Source: Streptomyces longispororuber
GTDB lineage: Bacteria; Actinomycetota; Actinomycetes; Streptomycetales; Streptomycetaceae
Assembly: GCF_024448165.1 (NCBI RefSeq)
Contig: NZ_JAMOLN010000109.1
Coordinates: 1 to 34,079 of the forward strand
Length of the DNA stretch: 34,079 bases
Direction of reading: 5' to 3'
The notes below the pieces were generated by a model. The model had not been told where the DNA came from. It did not search any database and saw only the letters and a list, made by a program, of their open reading frames with translations. Position numbers and translations under genes: made by a program. This document shows, one piece after another, positions 15,976 to 23,442 of this stretch (its first letter is position 1; every line of letters starts with the position of its first letter).

Positions 15976-16493
15976 CCCCGCCGCCGTACGCCATCGGCAT
16001 CGACACCGAGGTCACGCGGCTGCGCGACGCCGACCGTCTGCTCCTGGAGCTGATGGCCGAACTCGACCTGCCCGACAGCGTGTTCGGCTGCACGCACCTC
16101 GTCAGGGACGGTGGCAGGCCGCGGGTCGCGCTGTCCCTGGCCGCCGGGGAGCGGGCCGTCGTCGACGCCGCTCGCGCCGGGCTGGCCGGGCGGGGGCACG
16201 CGGTGACAGACGGGGCCTGGGACGCGGCCGGGCGTGCGGTGGTGTTCCCCGGGGTGGCCGCGCTGACCGGCACGCTCACGGTCGCCGAACTGGTGGGCCG
16301 TTCGGCGATCGCCGGGGTCAGGGTGCTCGGAACGGCCGCGGCGCCGGAGCCGGACACCGTGCTGGTCACCCGGGAGTTCGTTCGTCCGCAGTGGGAGGAC
16401 GGCGCGCTGGTCCTCGCCGCCATGCCCGCGGTGGGCGGGACGCTGGTGCCGTTCGAGGACCCGGATCCCACGCCCTGCTGCGCCGATCACTGA
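15972..16493 (+). CDS. Hypothetical protein coupled to the PHP hydrolase
   Basis: This 173-aa protein has no family I recognise. It begins TPPPYAIGIDTEVTRLRDADR, has an Asp/Glu-rich helical first part, an Ala/Val/Gly-rich middle (VVFPGVAALTGTLTVAELVG), and ends PTPCCADH, with a vicinal Cys pair and His that could bind a metal. No signal peptide or membrane span is seen. GTG 15972 overlaps the PHP stop codon, so it is made from the same mRNA in fixed ratio and probably serves the PHP enzyme (chaperone, metal delivery or accessory). A longer frame starts at 15936 inside the PHP gene but lacks a ribosome site. Its last 128 bases are antisense to the end of the convergent MFS gene. Confidence 0.75.
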   Translation: MTPPPYAIGIDTEVTRLRDADRLLLELMAELDLPDSVFGCTHLVRDGGRPRVALSLAAGERAVVDAARAGLAGRGHAVTDGAWDAAGRAVVFPGVAALTGTLTVAELVGRSAIAGVRVLGTAAAPEPDTVLVTREFVRPQWEDGALVLAAMPAVGGTLVPFEDPDPTPCCADH

Positions 16494-17655
16494 GCGGTCC
16501 GCTGCCGGCCGCCGCGACGACGGTCATCCCGACCGCCGCCGCGGCGGCCACGGTGAACCCGCCGTGCGCGCCGGCCGAGTCCACTGCGCGTCCGGCGAGC
16601 GCGGCGGCGACGGCGGAGCCGGCGGCGCTGGCGGAGTTGAGCCAGGTGAAGGCCTGGGTGAGGACGGCGCGTGGCACGGCCGCCTCCGTGAGGAGGGAGG
16701 CGAGGACCAGCAGGACCGGCACGACGAGGCCGGTCAGGGCGAGGGACACGACGACCGGGCCGGCCGCGTCGAGCACCGTCAGCGGCAGGCATGCGACGGT
16801 CAGGGCCGCCGCGGCGACGAACCGCTGGCGGGCGGGCCGGGCCGCCCAGCGGCGGGACCCGTACGCCCAGCCTCCCAGCAGACTGGTGCAGTTCGACGCC
16901 GCGTACAGCAGGGTGGCCAGGTCCGGGGTGCCGCGGCCGACCGCGTACGCCGTGATGGAGATCTGCATGGCGCCGAAATAGACGCCCAGGGCGAGGGCGA
17001 TCGCGACGAGCCGGGCGAACTCGGCGTGGAGCAGGGCGCGTCCGGCGCGGTGGCGTTCGGCGGCGCCGGCGACCGGGGGCGCGGTGCGCCGCTGGGCGGC
17101 GAGGGCGAGGCCGCCGACGATCACGAGCGTGGCGGCGACGAGCGTGGCCAGGCGGGGGCGTCCGGCGGCGCCGAGCGCGCTCGCCAGGGCCGGGCCCGCC
17201 AGGAAGGAGAGGCCGTTGGCGAGGGCCTCCAGGGCGAAGGCGCTGGGCAGTTCGGCGGCCCTGGTCCCGGACAGCTGCGCGGACCAGCGGGCCGCGCTCA
17301 TGGCGCTGAGCTGAGGCAGGGTGGCTCCGACCAGGGTTCCGGCCAGCAGGTCGGGCACTGCTTGGGTGAGCAGCAGGGTGACGGCCCCGGCGTGGGCGAG
17401 CAGGAGGAGCGGCAGGGTCCGGGTCTGCCCGAACCGGTCGACGAGCCGGGCGAGTTGGGTGCCCGCGACGGCGTCGGCGACGGCGAAGCCGCCGGTGACG
17501 AGTCCGGCGGCGCCGTACGATCCGGTGCGGGCGTGCACCAGCCAGACGATGCCGACGCCGGTCATGGCGATGCCGACCCGGCCGACGGTGGCCGCGAGGA
17601 AGAAGGCGGTGGCGCCCGGAGTGCGCAGGATGGTGCGGTAGTTCGCCGACGGCAC
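16366..17655 (-). CDS. MFS transporter
   Basis: This 429-aa major facilitator has about 12 hydrophobic segments, beginning ATAFFLAATVGRVGIAMTGV, with a cytoplasmic loop RLVDRFGQTR that fits the MFS loop 2-3 motif. It is probably an exporter of the DHA1-like type; the substrate is unknown. Start is GTG 17655 with GAAGGGA about 7 bases upstream. After the last span (VAAAAAVGMTVVAAAG) comes a 50-residue Arg/Pro-rich tail without recognisable structure. The last 42 residues of that tail are encoded opposite the 3' end of the convergent 173-aa gene, so the tail may be a stop-loss extension. Its promoter region carries a 7-bp inverted repeat at 17826-17844. Confidence 0.88.
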   Translation of the reverse strand: MPSANYRTILRTPGATAFFLAATVGRVGIAMTGVGIVWLVHARTGSYGAAGLVTGGFAVADAVAGTQLARLVDRFGQTRTLPLLLLAHAGAVTLLLTQAVPDLLAGTLVGATLPQLSAMSAARWSAQLSGTRAAELPSAFALEALANGLSFLAGPALASALGAAGRPRLATLVAATLVIVGGLALAAQRRTAPPVAGAAERHRAGRALLHAEFARLVAIALALGVYFGAMQISITAYAVGRGTPDLATLLYAASNCTSLLGGWAYGSRRWAARPARQRFVAAAALTVACLPLTVLDAAGPVVVSLALTGLVVPVLLVLASLLTEAAVPRAVLTQAFTWLNSASAAGSAVAAALAGRAVDSAGAHGGFTVAAAAAVGMTVVAAAGSGPLSDRRSRAWDPGPRTAPASRPPRAWRRGPARRPPTADERTPG

Positions 17656-17825
17656 GGCGCGTCCCTTCGCCGCCCGGCGGGACGCGTCACAACGGGGCCG
17701 TCGGCGTCCGGATGGGCCGACCCGTGATCGCGCCTGGAGCCGTCCAGTGCGGCGTGCAGCGGGGACGCGCGCTCCACGCCGACTCCGTCACCGGGCAGAG
17801 TGATCGGTGCAGCAGAAGTCGATGG

Positions 17826-17844
17826 CGTACCCGGATGGGGTACG
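17826..17844. promoter_or_regulatory. Perfect inverted repeat upstream of the MFS gene
   Basis: CGTACCC (17826-17832) and GGGTACG (17838-17844) are perfect 7-base arms around a 5-base spacer, 171 bases upstream of the MFS start. It has the size of a dimeric repressor site; no regulator gene is adjacent. Confidence 0.35.
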
Positions 17845-17886
17845 AACACGCCGATGGTAGGCGGTGGTTGGCGTGGACCGCCAGCA

Positions 17887-17926
17887 CGCGGCTCCCCGGT
17901 TCCAGGTCAGGAAACGGGGAGCCGCG
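17887..17926 (-). terminator. Strong hairpin terminator of the GH87-like gene
   Basis: Arms of 17 bases (17887-17903 and 17910-17926) pair with one mismatch around a 6-base loop. It starts 7 bases after the stop codon of the 995-aa gene and separates it from the MFS gene on the same strand. It lacks a U-tract but is very stable. Confidence 0.85.
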
Positions 17927-17932
17927 CACGTG

Positions 17933-20920
17933 TTACAGGCCCTGCCGGGTGCCCGGCACCGCGGCGTCCGGCCGCACCGCCGGACCGCCGTTGATCACGA
18001 ACTGCGAGCCGGGTTCGACGAGGACGTCGCCGTCGCGCGAGTCGCTGATCTGCACGTTGGAGAGCGTGGCGCTGCCGCGCGCGCCGCCCATGGCGAGGAT
18101 GCCGGAGCCGTTGTTCGACTTGGAGATCGTCACGTCACTGATCTTCACGTCGGGCATGGCCCCGCCGCCCGTCTTGAACTGGATGCCGTCGTACGTCGAG
18201 TCGTGGATGTCGGTGTCGCGGATGGTGACGCCCGGGATGTCCTGGCCCTGGGCGAACAGGGTGATGGCGCCGAACTCCTGGTCCTCGTTCCAGAACGCGC
18301 CGCCGGTGCGGTACAGGCCGTTGTTCGCGATGAGGGTCTGTCCGGAGAAGGGCAGCGGGTCGTGGTCGGTGGCGAGCATGATGCCCGGGTAGTTCATGGT
18401 GTCGGAGACGAGGTTGTTCTCGATCTTGTTGCCGTAACCGCCGTACACGGCGATGCCGTTGGCGCGCCAGGGCAGTTGCACGGTGTTGTTGCGGAAGGCG
18501 TTGTCGTGGCCGACGTCCACCGACGTGTCCTTGACGTACTTGTTGGCCCAGACGGCGAGCGCGTCGTCGCCGGTGTTGCGGAACGAGGAGTTGTAGACGG
18601 TCGAGTTGCGGGTGCCGTTGGAGAAGTTGATGCCGTCCGCGTAGGTGTCGCGCACGCGCATGCCGGTGAACTCCAGCCCGTCGCCGGGGTTCCACAGCTC
18701 GGGGATGTTGCTGTAGTCGCGGCCGACCCAGACGCCGACGTTGGCGTGCTCGATCCAGACGTTGCTGATCTTGGTGTTCTTGCCGAAGCGTCCGTTGAGG
18801 CCGACGCCGCCCTCCTGGTTGCCGTCGCCGCCGCGGATCGTGCCGGAGCCGAAGATGGCGATGTCGGAGATCTTGGTGTTGTCGTCGATGTCGAAGCCGA
18901 AGTTGCCCTCGTGCGGATGGTTGATGCCGCCCGCGTCCTGCGGCGGGGTGAGCGTGTAGAGCTGTGAGTGCCACATGCCGGCGCCGCGGATCGTGACGTC
19001 GCGGATGCCGACCTGGTTGTACTGGCCGCGGTTCTGCGGGTCGTCGGTGAGGATCTTCTGCTCCTGGCGCCACTGTCCGGCGGGGATCCACACGCAGGCG
19101 ATGTCACCGTTCTGGTCGGCGGTCACGGCCTTCTGGATCGCGGTCGTGTCGTCGACGCCGTCGTTCGGGACCGCCCCGTACTCCGTGATGGAGGTGCAGT
19201 CGGCGGGCTTGCTCGCGGCCGGTGCCACCTGTTCCAGGTCGATCAGGTCGACGACGTAGTACGCGGCGTCGTCACCGGCGTCGCGCTGCAGGCGGAACGT
19301 GGTGCCCTGCGGGTAGGTCTGCGCGAGCAGGGCGTGCGACTCGTCGAAGAGACGGCGGGCGTCGCCGCCGGGGGTGTTGGTGAGGCCCTCGGGCTGGTCG
19401 GTGTTCCCGTACAGCCAGCTGTGCTTGGACGACAGGGTCAGCTTCTGCACGAACTTCCCGTCGGCGTACAGGCTCAGCGTCCGCTCCTGGCCGCCGCCAC
19501 CGGGTGCGTCCGGGATGGAGTTGCGGACGACGATGGAGTTGGTCGCGCTGGTGGAGGTGAACTCCACGTACTGGCCGGTGGAGTTGAGGCGGACCGACTT
19601 GCGGCCCGAGGACTCGGTGGCGAAGTTGGTGTGCCCGAAGGTGCGCTCCGCGTCGCTCGTCAGGAGCGTGCCGTCGTACCGGGCGTCCTCGGCCTCGTAC
19701 TCGACGTACGGCACGGCGGCGCCGCGCCCGACGACGATGGAGCGGGCGAACGTGTTGTTGTCCTCGTTCGTCTCGGTCACGACGCCGGTGGCGTCGGCGG
19801 TCGCGGTGAGGGTGGCGCCGCCGGAGGCGGCGGTCCAGGTGCCGGCGATGTCGACCGTGGCGGTGGCGCCCGCGGCGACGGCGGGCGTGGTGCCGTTCAG
19901 GGTGGCGCCGCCGACGGTCAGGCGGGTGACGGATCCGGCGCTCACCGCGCTCGTGCCGCGGTTGTGGACCTTCGCGGTGAAGGAGACGCTCGAACCGACC
20001 GCGGGGCTGGCCGGGTTGGAGGTGATCCCGGTGATCTCCAGGTCGGAGCCGGGGCTTTGACCGACCGTCAGCTTGGTGGTGGCGGTGCGGCTGTTGTTGG
20101 TGTCGTCCTGCTCGGCGATCGTGTCCGTCGGGTCGACGACGGCGGACACGGTGTAACTCCCCTGTGCCCGCTTGCCGATGGTCACCGGAACGGTCGCCGA
20201 CTCCCCGGCGCCGAGTGCGCCGACCGGGGCGCTGCCCGCGACCGTGCCGTCCAGGCTGACGTTCACGGTCGTCGCGGCGGCCGCGACGGCGCCGGTGTTG
20301 CGGACGGTGGCGTCGGCCTTGATGGTGTCGCCCTCGGACGGCTGGGCGGGGGTCCAGGTGAGGTCGGTCAGGGTGAGGTCCGGTGCGGGGGCCGCGGCGC
20401 CCAGGACCTGGAACTCGGCTACCTGGCCACCGTATCCGGAGCTGTTGCTGTAGATCTTCAGCTGGACGTCGGCGGCGCGGCCGGTGACCGGGATCGTGAC
20501 GGTGTTCTGGTTGCCCGCCGGGTTGAACGTGTAGTCGGCGCGGGCCTTCAGCGAGGTGAAGCCCTGCGCGGACCGTTCACGGCCGAGCACCTCGATGTTC
20601 TGGGTGCGGGTGGCCCAGGCGGCGTCGGGGTTGAGCTTGAGCACGACCGCGTCAAGGTCGGCGTCGGCGCCGAGCTTCACGGTGAGCGTCGACGGGCTGC
20701 CGCTCGACTCCCAGTAGGTGCTGGTGCTGTTGTCGTTGGCGTTCGGGGCGACGTAGTTCTGCGTCGACGAGGACGCCTCGATCGGTTTGTTCAGGGCGAG
20801 GTTCGACGCTTCGGCCGGTGCCGGGGCCGCTGTGGCGGTGGCGGGGAGGAATCCGGCGGTCATCAGGGCCGCGCCGAACGCGGCTATGAGCAGCCGTCGG
20901 CTGCGTTGCTTCCATCTCAT
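17933..20920 (-). CDS. Secreted multidomain alpha-1,3-glucanase-like protein (GH87)
   Basis: This 995-aa exported protein probably cuts alpha-1,3-glucan or mixed alpha-1,3/1,4-glucan (mutan, nigeran, fungal walls). A Sec signal occupies residues 1-32. Domains in order are discoidin/F5-8C carbohydrate-binding (about 40-175), two CARDB domains (180-287 and 292-398), a CBM35/CBM6-like domain (404-565, YVEYEAEDARYDG) and a right-handed beta-helix (575-985) opening with SITEYGAVPNDGVDDTTAIQ. In the helix, Asp762 (YADGIN) and Asp785-Asp786 (TGDDALAVWAN) are spaced 23 and 24 residues apart, which matches the three catalytic aspartates described for GH87 as I recall them. ATG 20920 has AGAGGAC upstream. 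It is monocistronic with a strong terminator. A pectate-lyase-like or other beta-helix glycanase is the alternative. Confidence 0.82.
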   Translation of the reverse strand: MRWKQRSRRLLIAAFGAALMTAGFLPATATAAPAPAEASNLALNKPIEASSSTQNYVAPNANDNSTSTYWESSGSPSTLTVKLGADADLDAVVLKLNPDAAWATRTQNIEVLGRERSAQGFTSLKARADYTFNPAGNQNTVTIPVTGRAADVQLKIYSNSSGYGGQVAEFQVLGAAAPAPDLTLTDLTWTPAQPSEGDTIKADATVRNTGAVAAAATTVNVSLDGTVAGSAPVGALGAGESATVPVTIGKRAQGSYTVSAVVDPTDTIAEQDDTNNSRTATTKLTVGQSPGSDLEITGITSNPASPAVGSSVSFTAKVHNRGTSAVSAGSVTRLTVGGATLNGTTPAVAAGATATVDIAGTWTAASGGATLTATADATGVVTETNEDNNTFARSIVVGRGAAVPYVEYEAEDARYDGTLLTSDAERTFGHTNFATESSGRKSVRLNSTGQYVEFTSTSATNSIVVRNSIPDAPGGGGQERTLSLYADGKFVQKLTLSSKHSWLYGNTDQPEGLTNTPGGDARRLFDESHALLAQTYPQGTTFRLQRDAGDDAAYYVVDLIDLEQVAPAASKPADCTSITEYGAVPNDGVDDTTAIQKAVTADQNGDIACVWIPAGQWRQEQKILTDDPQNRGQYNQVGIRDVTIRGAGMWHSQLYTLTPPQDAGGINHPHEGNFGFDIDDNTKISDIAIFGSGTIRGGDGNQEGGVGLNGRFGKNTKISNVWIEHANVGVWVGRDYSNIPELWNPGDGLEFTGMRVRDTYADGINFSNGTRNSTVYNSSFRNTGDDALAVWANKYVKDTSVDVGHDNAFRNNTVQLPWRANGIAVYGGYGNKIENNLVSDTMNYPGIMLATDHDPLPFSGQTLIANNGLYRTGGAFWNEDQEFGAITLFAQGQDIPGVTIRDTDIHDSTYDGIQFKTGGGAMPDVKISDVTISKSNNGSGILAMGGARGSATLSNVQISDSRDGDVLVEPGSQFVINGGPAVRPDAAVPGTRQGL

Positions 20921-21165
20921 GGCGTCCTCTAACTCCGTGGGGGCGGTGAGTACCGGAGGGCGTACGGGTGTGCGCTACAGAAATTGCGCGAATCTGTCGT
21001 CTTCTTGCTGACGAGGTTCTACAGATTTACCGTGCGCCACTTGGATGTCAACGCTCCGCACGCAATTGACTGGCGAGGCCGCATACGGGAACCGGCTGTC
21101 CACCCCGCGGCCGAGTCGGGGCGAACAGCCGGTTCATGGCAGGTCAGGGACGGTTGCGGGGACGG
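20921..21165 (-). promoter_or_regulatory. Upstream region of the GH87-like gene with CTACAGA repeats
   Basis: This 245-base gap is AT-richer than its surroundings and holds the glucanase promoter. CTACAGA occurs at 20975-20981 and again at 21019-21025, 44 bases apart. ACAGA (20977-20981) and TCTGT (20993-20997) form an inverted repeat with an 11-base spacer. These may be regulator sites; no clear -35/-10 pair was identified. Confidence 0.35.
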
Positions 21166-22128
21166 TTACGGGGTCAGGACGATCCGCCCGAACACCTCGC
21201 CCGCGTCCATCTTCCGGTGCGCCTGTGCGGCGTCCTCCAGCGGCAGCGCCTCGTGCACCACCGACACCAGCTCGCCCCGGACCGCGGCGGCGAACTGCTC
21301 GGCCTGCACGGCCTGTTGGTCGGCCGCGGGCACCGTGTCGGCGCTGAAGGTGGCGAACGACAGCGACCGCTGGAACGCGCCCATCATCGTCATGCCGAAG
21401 TCCGCGGGCGGCGGGCCGCCCAGCAGGCCGATGGTCACCATGCGGCCGTTGGGAGCGAGCCGGTCGAAGAACGACGGCAGGTAGGGTCCCGCGACGACGT
21501 CGACGATGACGTCGTAGTGCGACGGCGCGTCGGCGTCCCCCTTGCCGGAGCGGTCCAGGACGTGGGTCGCGCCGAGCGCCCGCAGCCGCTCGCCACGCTC
21601 GGCCGACGACGTCGTGACCGCCACGGTGGCGGCTCCGGCGCGGGCCGCGAGCTGGACCGTGTTGATACCGAGGCCGCCGGCCGCGCCCCGGACGAGCACG
21701 GACTCACCGGCGGCGAAGTGGGCGTGGGCCAGCGCGAAATGGGCCACGACCACGGAACTCCCGACGGTCACCGCGTCCGCGGCGGAGAGTTCCCGCGGGA
21801 TCGGGCGGACCTGCGCGACGGACACGGCGGCCTGCTCGACGTAGCCGCCGCCCGTGCCTGTGAACGCCCACACCCGCCGTCCCACCCAGACCGGATCGAC
21901 GTCCGGGCCGACCGCGGTCACGGTCCCCGCCACCTCGCTGCCGGGGACGTGGCCCTCGGTGAAGCCGTAGGACGCCAGAGCGCCGTTGCGGATCAGGACG
22001 TCGACGCCGCCCACGCCGATCGCCTCGTTGGCGATCAGTACCTGACCTGCGGCGGGGGCCGGGGCGGGGACGTCGACGACGGCCATGCCGTCGGGGCTGC
22101 CGAAGGACCGGATCTGGACTGCTTTCAC
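21166..22128 (-). CDS. Zinc-less MDR / quinone oxidoreductase family protein
   Basis: This 320-aa medium-chain dehydrogenase/reductase has the GroES-like N-terminus (AVQIRSFGSPDGMAVVDVPA) and a Rossmann fold with the NADPH-binding motif LVRGAAGGLGINTVQLAARA. The structural and catalytic zinc cysteines are absent, which fits NADPH:quinone oxidoreductase or enone reductase activity in the cytoplasm. An ATG at 22155 is in frame, but GTG 22128 has a near-perfect CAGGAGG 6 bases upstream and starts directly at the fold. It is divergent from a TetR gene with 108 bases between starts, and the palindrome at 22202-22217 may control both. It would typically be induced by an electrophile or quinone sensed by that TetR. 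Confidence 0.92.
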   Translation of the reverse strand: MKAVQIRSFGSPDGMAVVDVPAPAPAAGQVLIANEAIGVGGVDVLIRNGALASYGFTEGHVPGSEVAGTVTAVGPDVDPVWVGRRVWAFTGTGGGYVEQAAVSVAQVRPIPRELSAADAVTVGSSVVVAHFALAHAHFAAGESVLVRGAAGGLGINTVQLAARAGAATVAVTTSSAERGERLRALGATHVLDRSGKGDADAPSHYDVIVDVVAGPYLPSFFDRLAPNGRMVTIGLLGGPPPADFGMTMMGAFQRSLSFATFSADTVPAADQQAVQAEQFAAAVRGELVSVVHEALPLEDAAQAHRKMDAGEVFGRIVLTP

Positions 22129-22201
22129 TGTCGCCTCCTGGTGCGGGCGTTTCATAGCTGTTTGCGGCGGTTCGGGGGTGTGATGCGCCTCCGGACGTTA
22201 A

Positions 22202-22229
22202 TGGACGCCCCCGTCCACTTCGGTAAAGT
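22202..22229 (+). promoter_or_regulatory. TetR operator and leaderless promoter
   Basis: TGGACG-CCCC-CGTCCA (22202-22217) is a perfect 16-bp palindrome. TGGACG can serve as -35 and TAAAGT (22224-22229) as -10, with 16 bases between them. Transcription would begin 7 bases later, exactly at GTG 22237. The TetR dimer bound here would cover the promoter and could also repress the divergent oxidoreductase. Confidence 0.6.
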
Positions 22230-22236
22230 GAGAGAG

Positions 22237-22872
22237 GTGACCGAACGTTTGCCTCACAACCTGCGTTCCGACGCCCGCGACAACCGGGAGCGCATCCTCG
22301 ACGCGGCCCGTGACCTGTTCGCCGCCGACGGGCTCGACGTGCCGATGCGGGAGATCGCCCGGCGCGCCGGGGTCGGCCCGGCCACCCTCTATCGCCGGTT
22401 CCCCACCAAACAGGCCCTGGTGACGGAGGCGTTCACCGACCAGATGCGGGCGTGCCGCACCATCGTCGACGAGGGGCTCGCCGACCCGGACCCGTGGCAC
22501 GGCTTCCGTCTGGTGATCGAGAAGATCTGCGAGGTGCACGCCCTCGACCGGGGGTTCACCGACGCGTTCCTGTCGGCCTATCCGGACGCGGTCGACTGGG
22601 CGGCGGACCGCACCAGCACGCTGCGGGCGACCGCCGCCCTGGCCGAGCGCGCCAAGGCGACCGGACATCTGCGGCCGGACTTCGTGCTGGACGATCTGAT
22701 CCTCATGGTCATGGCGCAGCGCGGCATCCACGCCCGCTCGGCGGCCACCCGGATCGCGGCGGCCCGGCGTTTCGCGGCCTATGTGATCCAGGCCTTCGAG
22801 GCCTCCCCCACGCACACGCCGCTGCCGCCCGCGGCGCGGGTGACGTTGGCGGCGCCGGTCACGTCCGGCTGA
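22237..22872 (+). CDS. TetR family transcriptional regulator
   Basis: This 211-aa repressor has an HTH at about residues 18-60 (FAADGLDVPMREIARRAGVG, PATLYRRFPTKQALV). The C-terminal all-alpha domain has the SbtR-like features common in actinobacterial TetRs (GFTDAFLSAYPDAVDW). The frame is open far upstream, and ATG 22201 or GTG 22228 could be used, but 22201 lies inside the operator palindrome. I choose GTG 22237 because the -10 element predicts a leaderless transcript starting there and no Shine-Dalgarno is seen. The divergent quinone oxidoreductase gene is the probable target. Its last 14 bases overlap the end of the convergent membrane-protein gene. Confidence 0.88.
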   Translation: MTERLPHNLRSDARDNRERILDAARDLFAADGLDVPMREIARRAGVGPATLYRRFPTKQALVTEAFTDQMRACRTIVDEGLADPDPWHGFRLVIEKICEVHALDRGFTDAFLSAYPDAVDWAADRTSTLRATAALAERAKATGHLRPDFVLDDLILMVMAQRGIHARSAATRIAAARRFAAYVIQAFEASPTHTPLPPAARVTLAAPVTSG

Positions 22873-23329
22873 CGGCCCGCGCCCGGCGTTCGTCGAGGAA
22901 CCCGACCGCGAGCACCAGCAGCACGGCGGCAAGACCGAACCCGGCGGCAAGGCCGTTCAGCCACGCGTAGCCATCGCTGCCCGCGACCGTGCTGCCGTCG
23001 TCGAGGACGCAGTCGAATCCCAGCGGGAAGTAGGACGGTTCATGGCCGGCGAGGCGTTCGAGCACACCCGGAGCCAGGTCCCGGCAGGGTTCGGCGGGGG
23101 ACGAGCCCGCGCCGGACTCCGCCTCGCTCGCGCTCCACTGGACCGCGCCGAGCCCGATCACATAGACGAGCACGGCGGCCGCCGCGGACATCGCCGCGCT
23201 CCAGCGCAGCAGGTCCCTGCCCCAGTCGGGGCGGCGGCCCGGCAGCGCGACCGAGATCAGCTTCACCGCGACCGCGATGGCCCAGAGCGGGGCCGCGAGG
23301 ATCGCGGCGTACATCAGCAGGACGAACAT
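22859..23329 (-). CDS. Small membrane protein of unknown function
   Basis: This 156-aa protein has three likely membrane segments, at about residues 3-29, 44-66 and 125-145. A loop between the second and third spans holds two cysteines (Cys82 and Cys107), which may form a disulfide outside the cell. I recognise no family. ATG 23329 has no strong ribosome site (weak GCCGAGC). The gene ends 14 bases inside the convergent TetR gene. It lies downstream of the GntR gene on the same strand, separated by an array of 9-bp repeats, so joint transcription is possible but not supported. Confidence 0.75.
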   Translation of the reverse strand: MFVLLMYAAILAAPLWAIAVAVKLISVALPGRRPDWGRDLLRWSAAMSAAAAVLVYVIGLGAVQWSASEAESGAGSSPAEPCRDLAPGVLERLAGHEPSYFPLGFDCVLDDGSTVAGSDGYAWLNGLAAGFGLAAVLLVLAVGFLDERRARAVSRT

Positions 23330-23351
23330 GCTCGGCTAGACGCCCGGCCGC

Positions 23352-23441
23352 GTCGCTCAGTTCCCTGAGCCACCTGAGCCCCCTGAGCCCCCTGAGCCCT
23401 CTGAGCTCTCTGAGTCCCCTGAGTCCGCTGAGTCCCCTCAG
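23352..23441. repeat. Ten-unit 9-bp minisatellite between gntR and a membrane-protein gene
   Basis: Ten consecutive 9-base units of consensus CCCCCTGAG run from 23352 to 23441, for example 23379-23387 and 23388-23396, which are identical. Units diverge mainly in the first four bases while CTGAG is kept; the outermost units read CTCAG. On the minus strand one frame would read Leu-Arg-Gly repeats, but it is out of frame with gntR. Confidence 0.9.
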
Positions 23442-23442
23442 G

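Noticed and set aside
18968..20932. 654-codon plus-strand frame opposite the glucanase gene
   Set aside because: It is a shadow frame of the secreted multidomain protein, rich in Gly/Val/Arg with no motifs.
21136..22872. 578-aa version of the second TetR protein
   Set aside because: The N-terminal extension is antisense to the oxidoreductase gene and passes through the operator; the true protein starts near 22237.
23352..23441. Repeat array as a CRISPR
   Set aside because: Units are 9 bases and contiguous, without spacers or cas genes.
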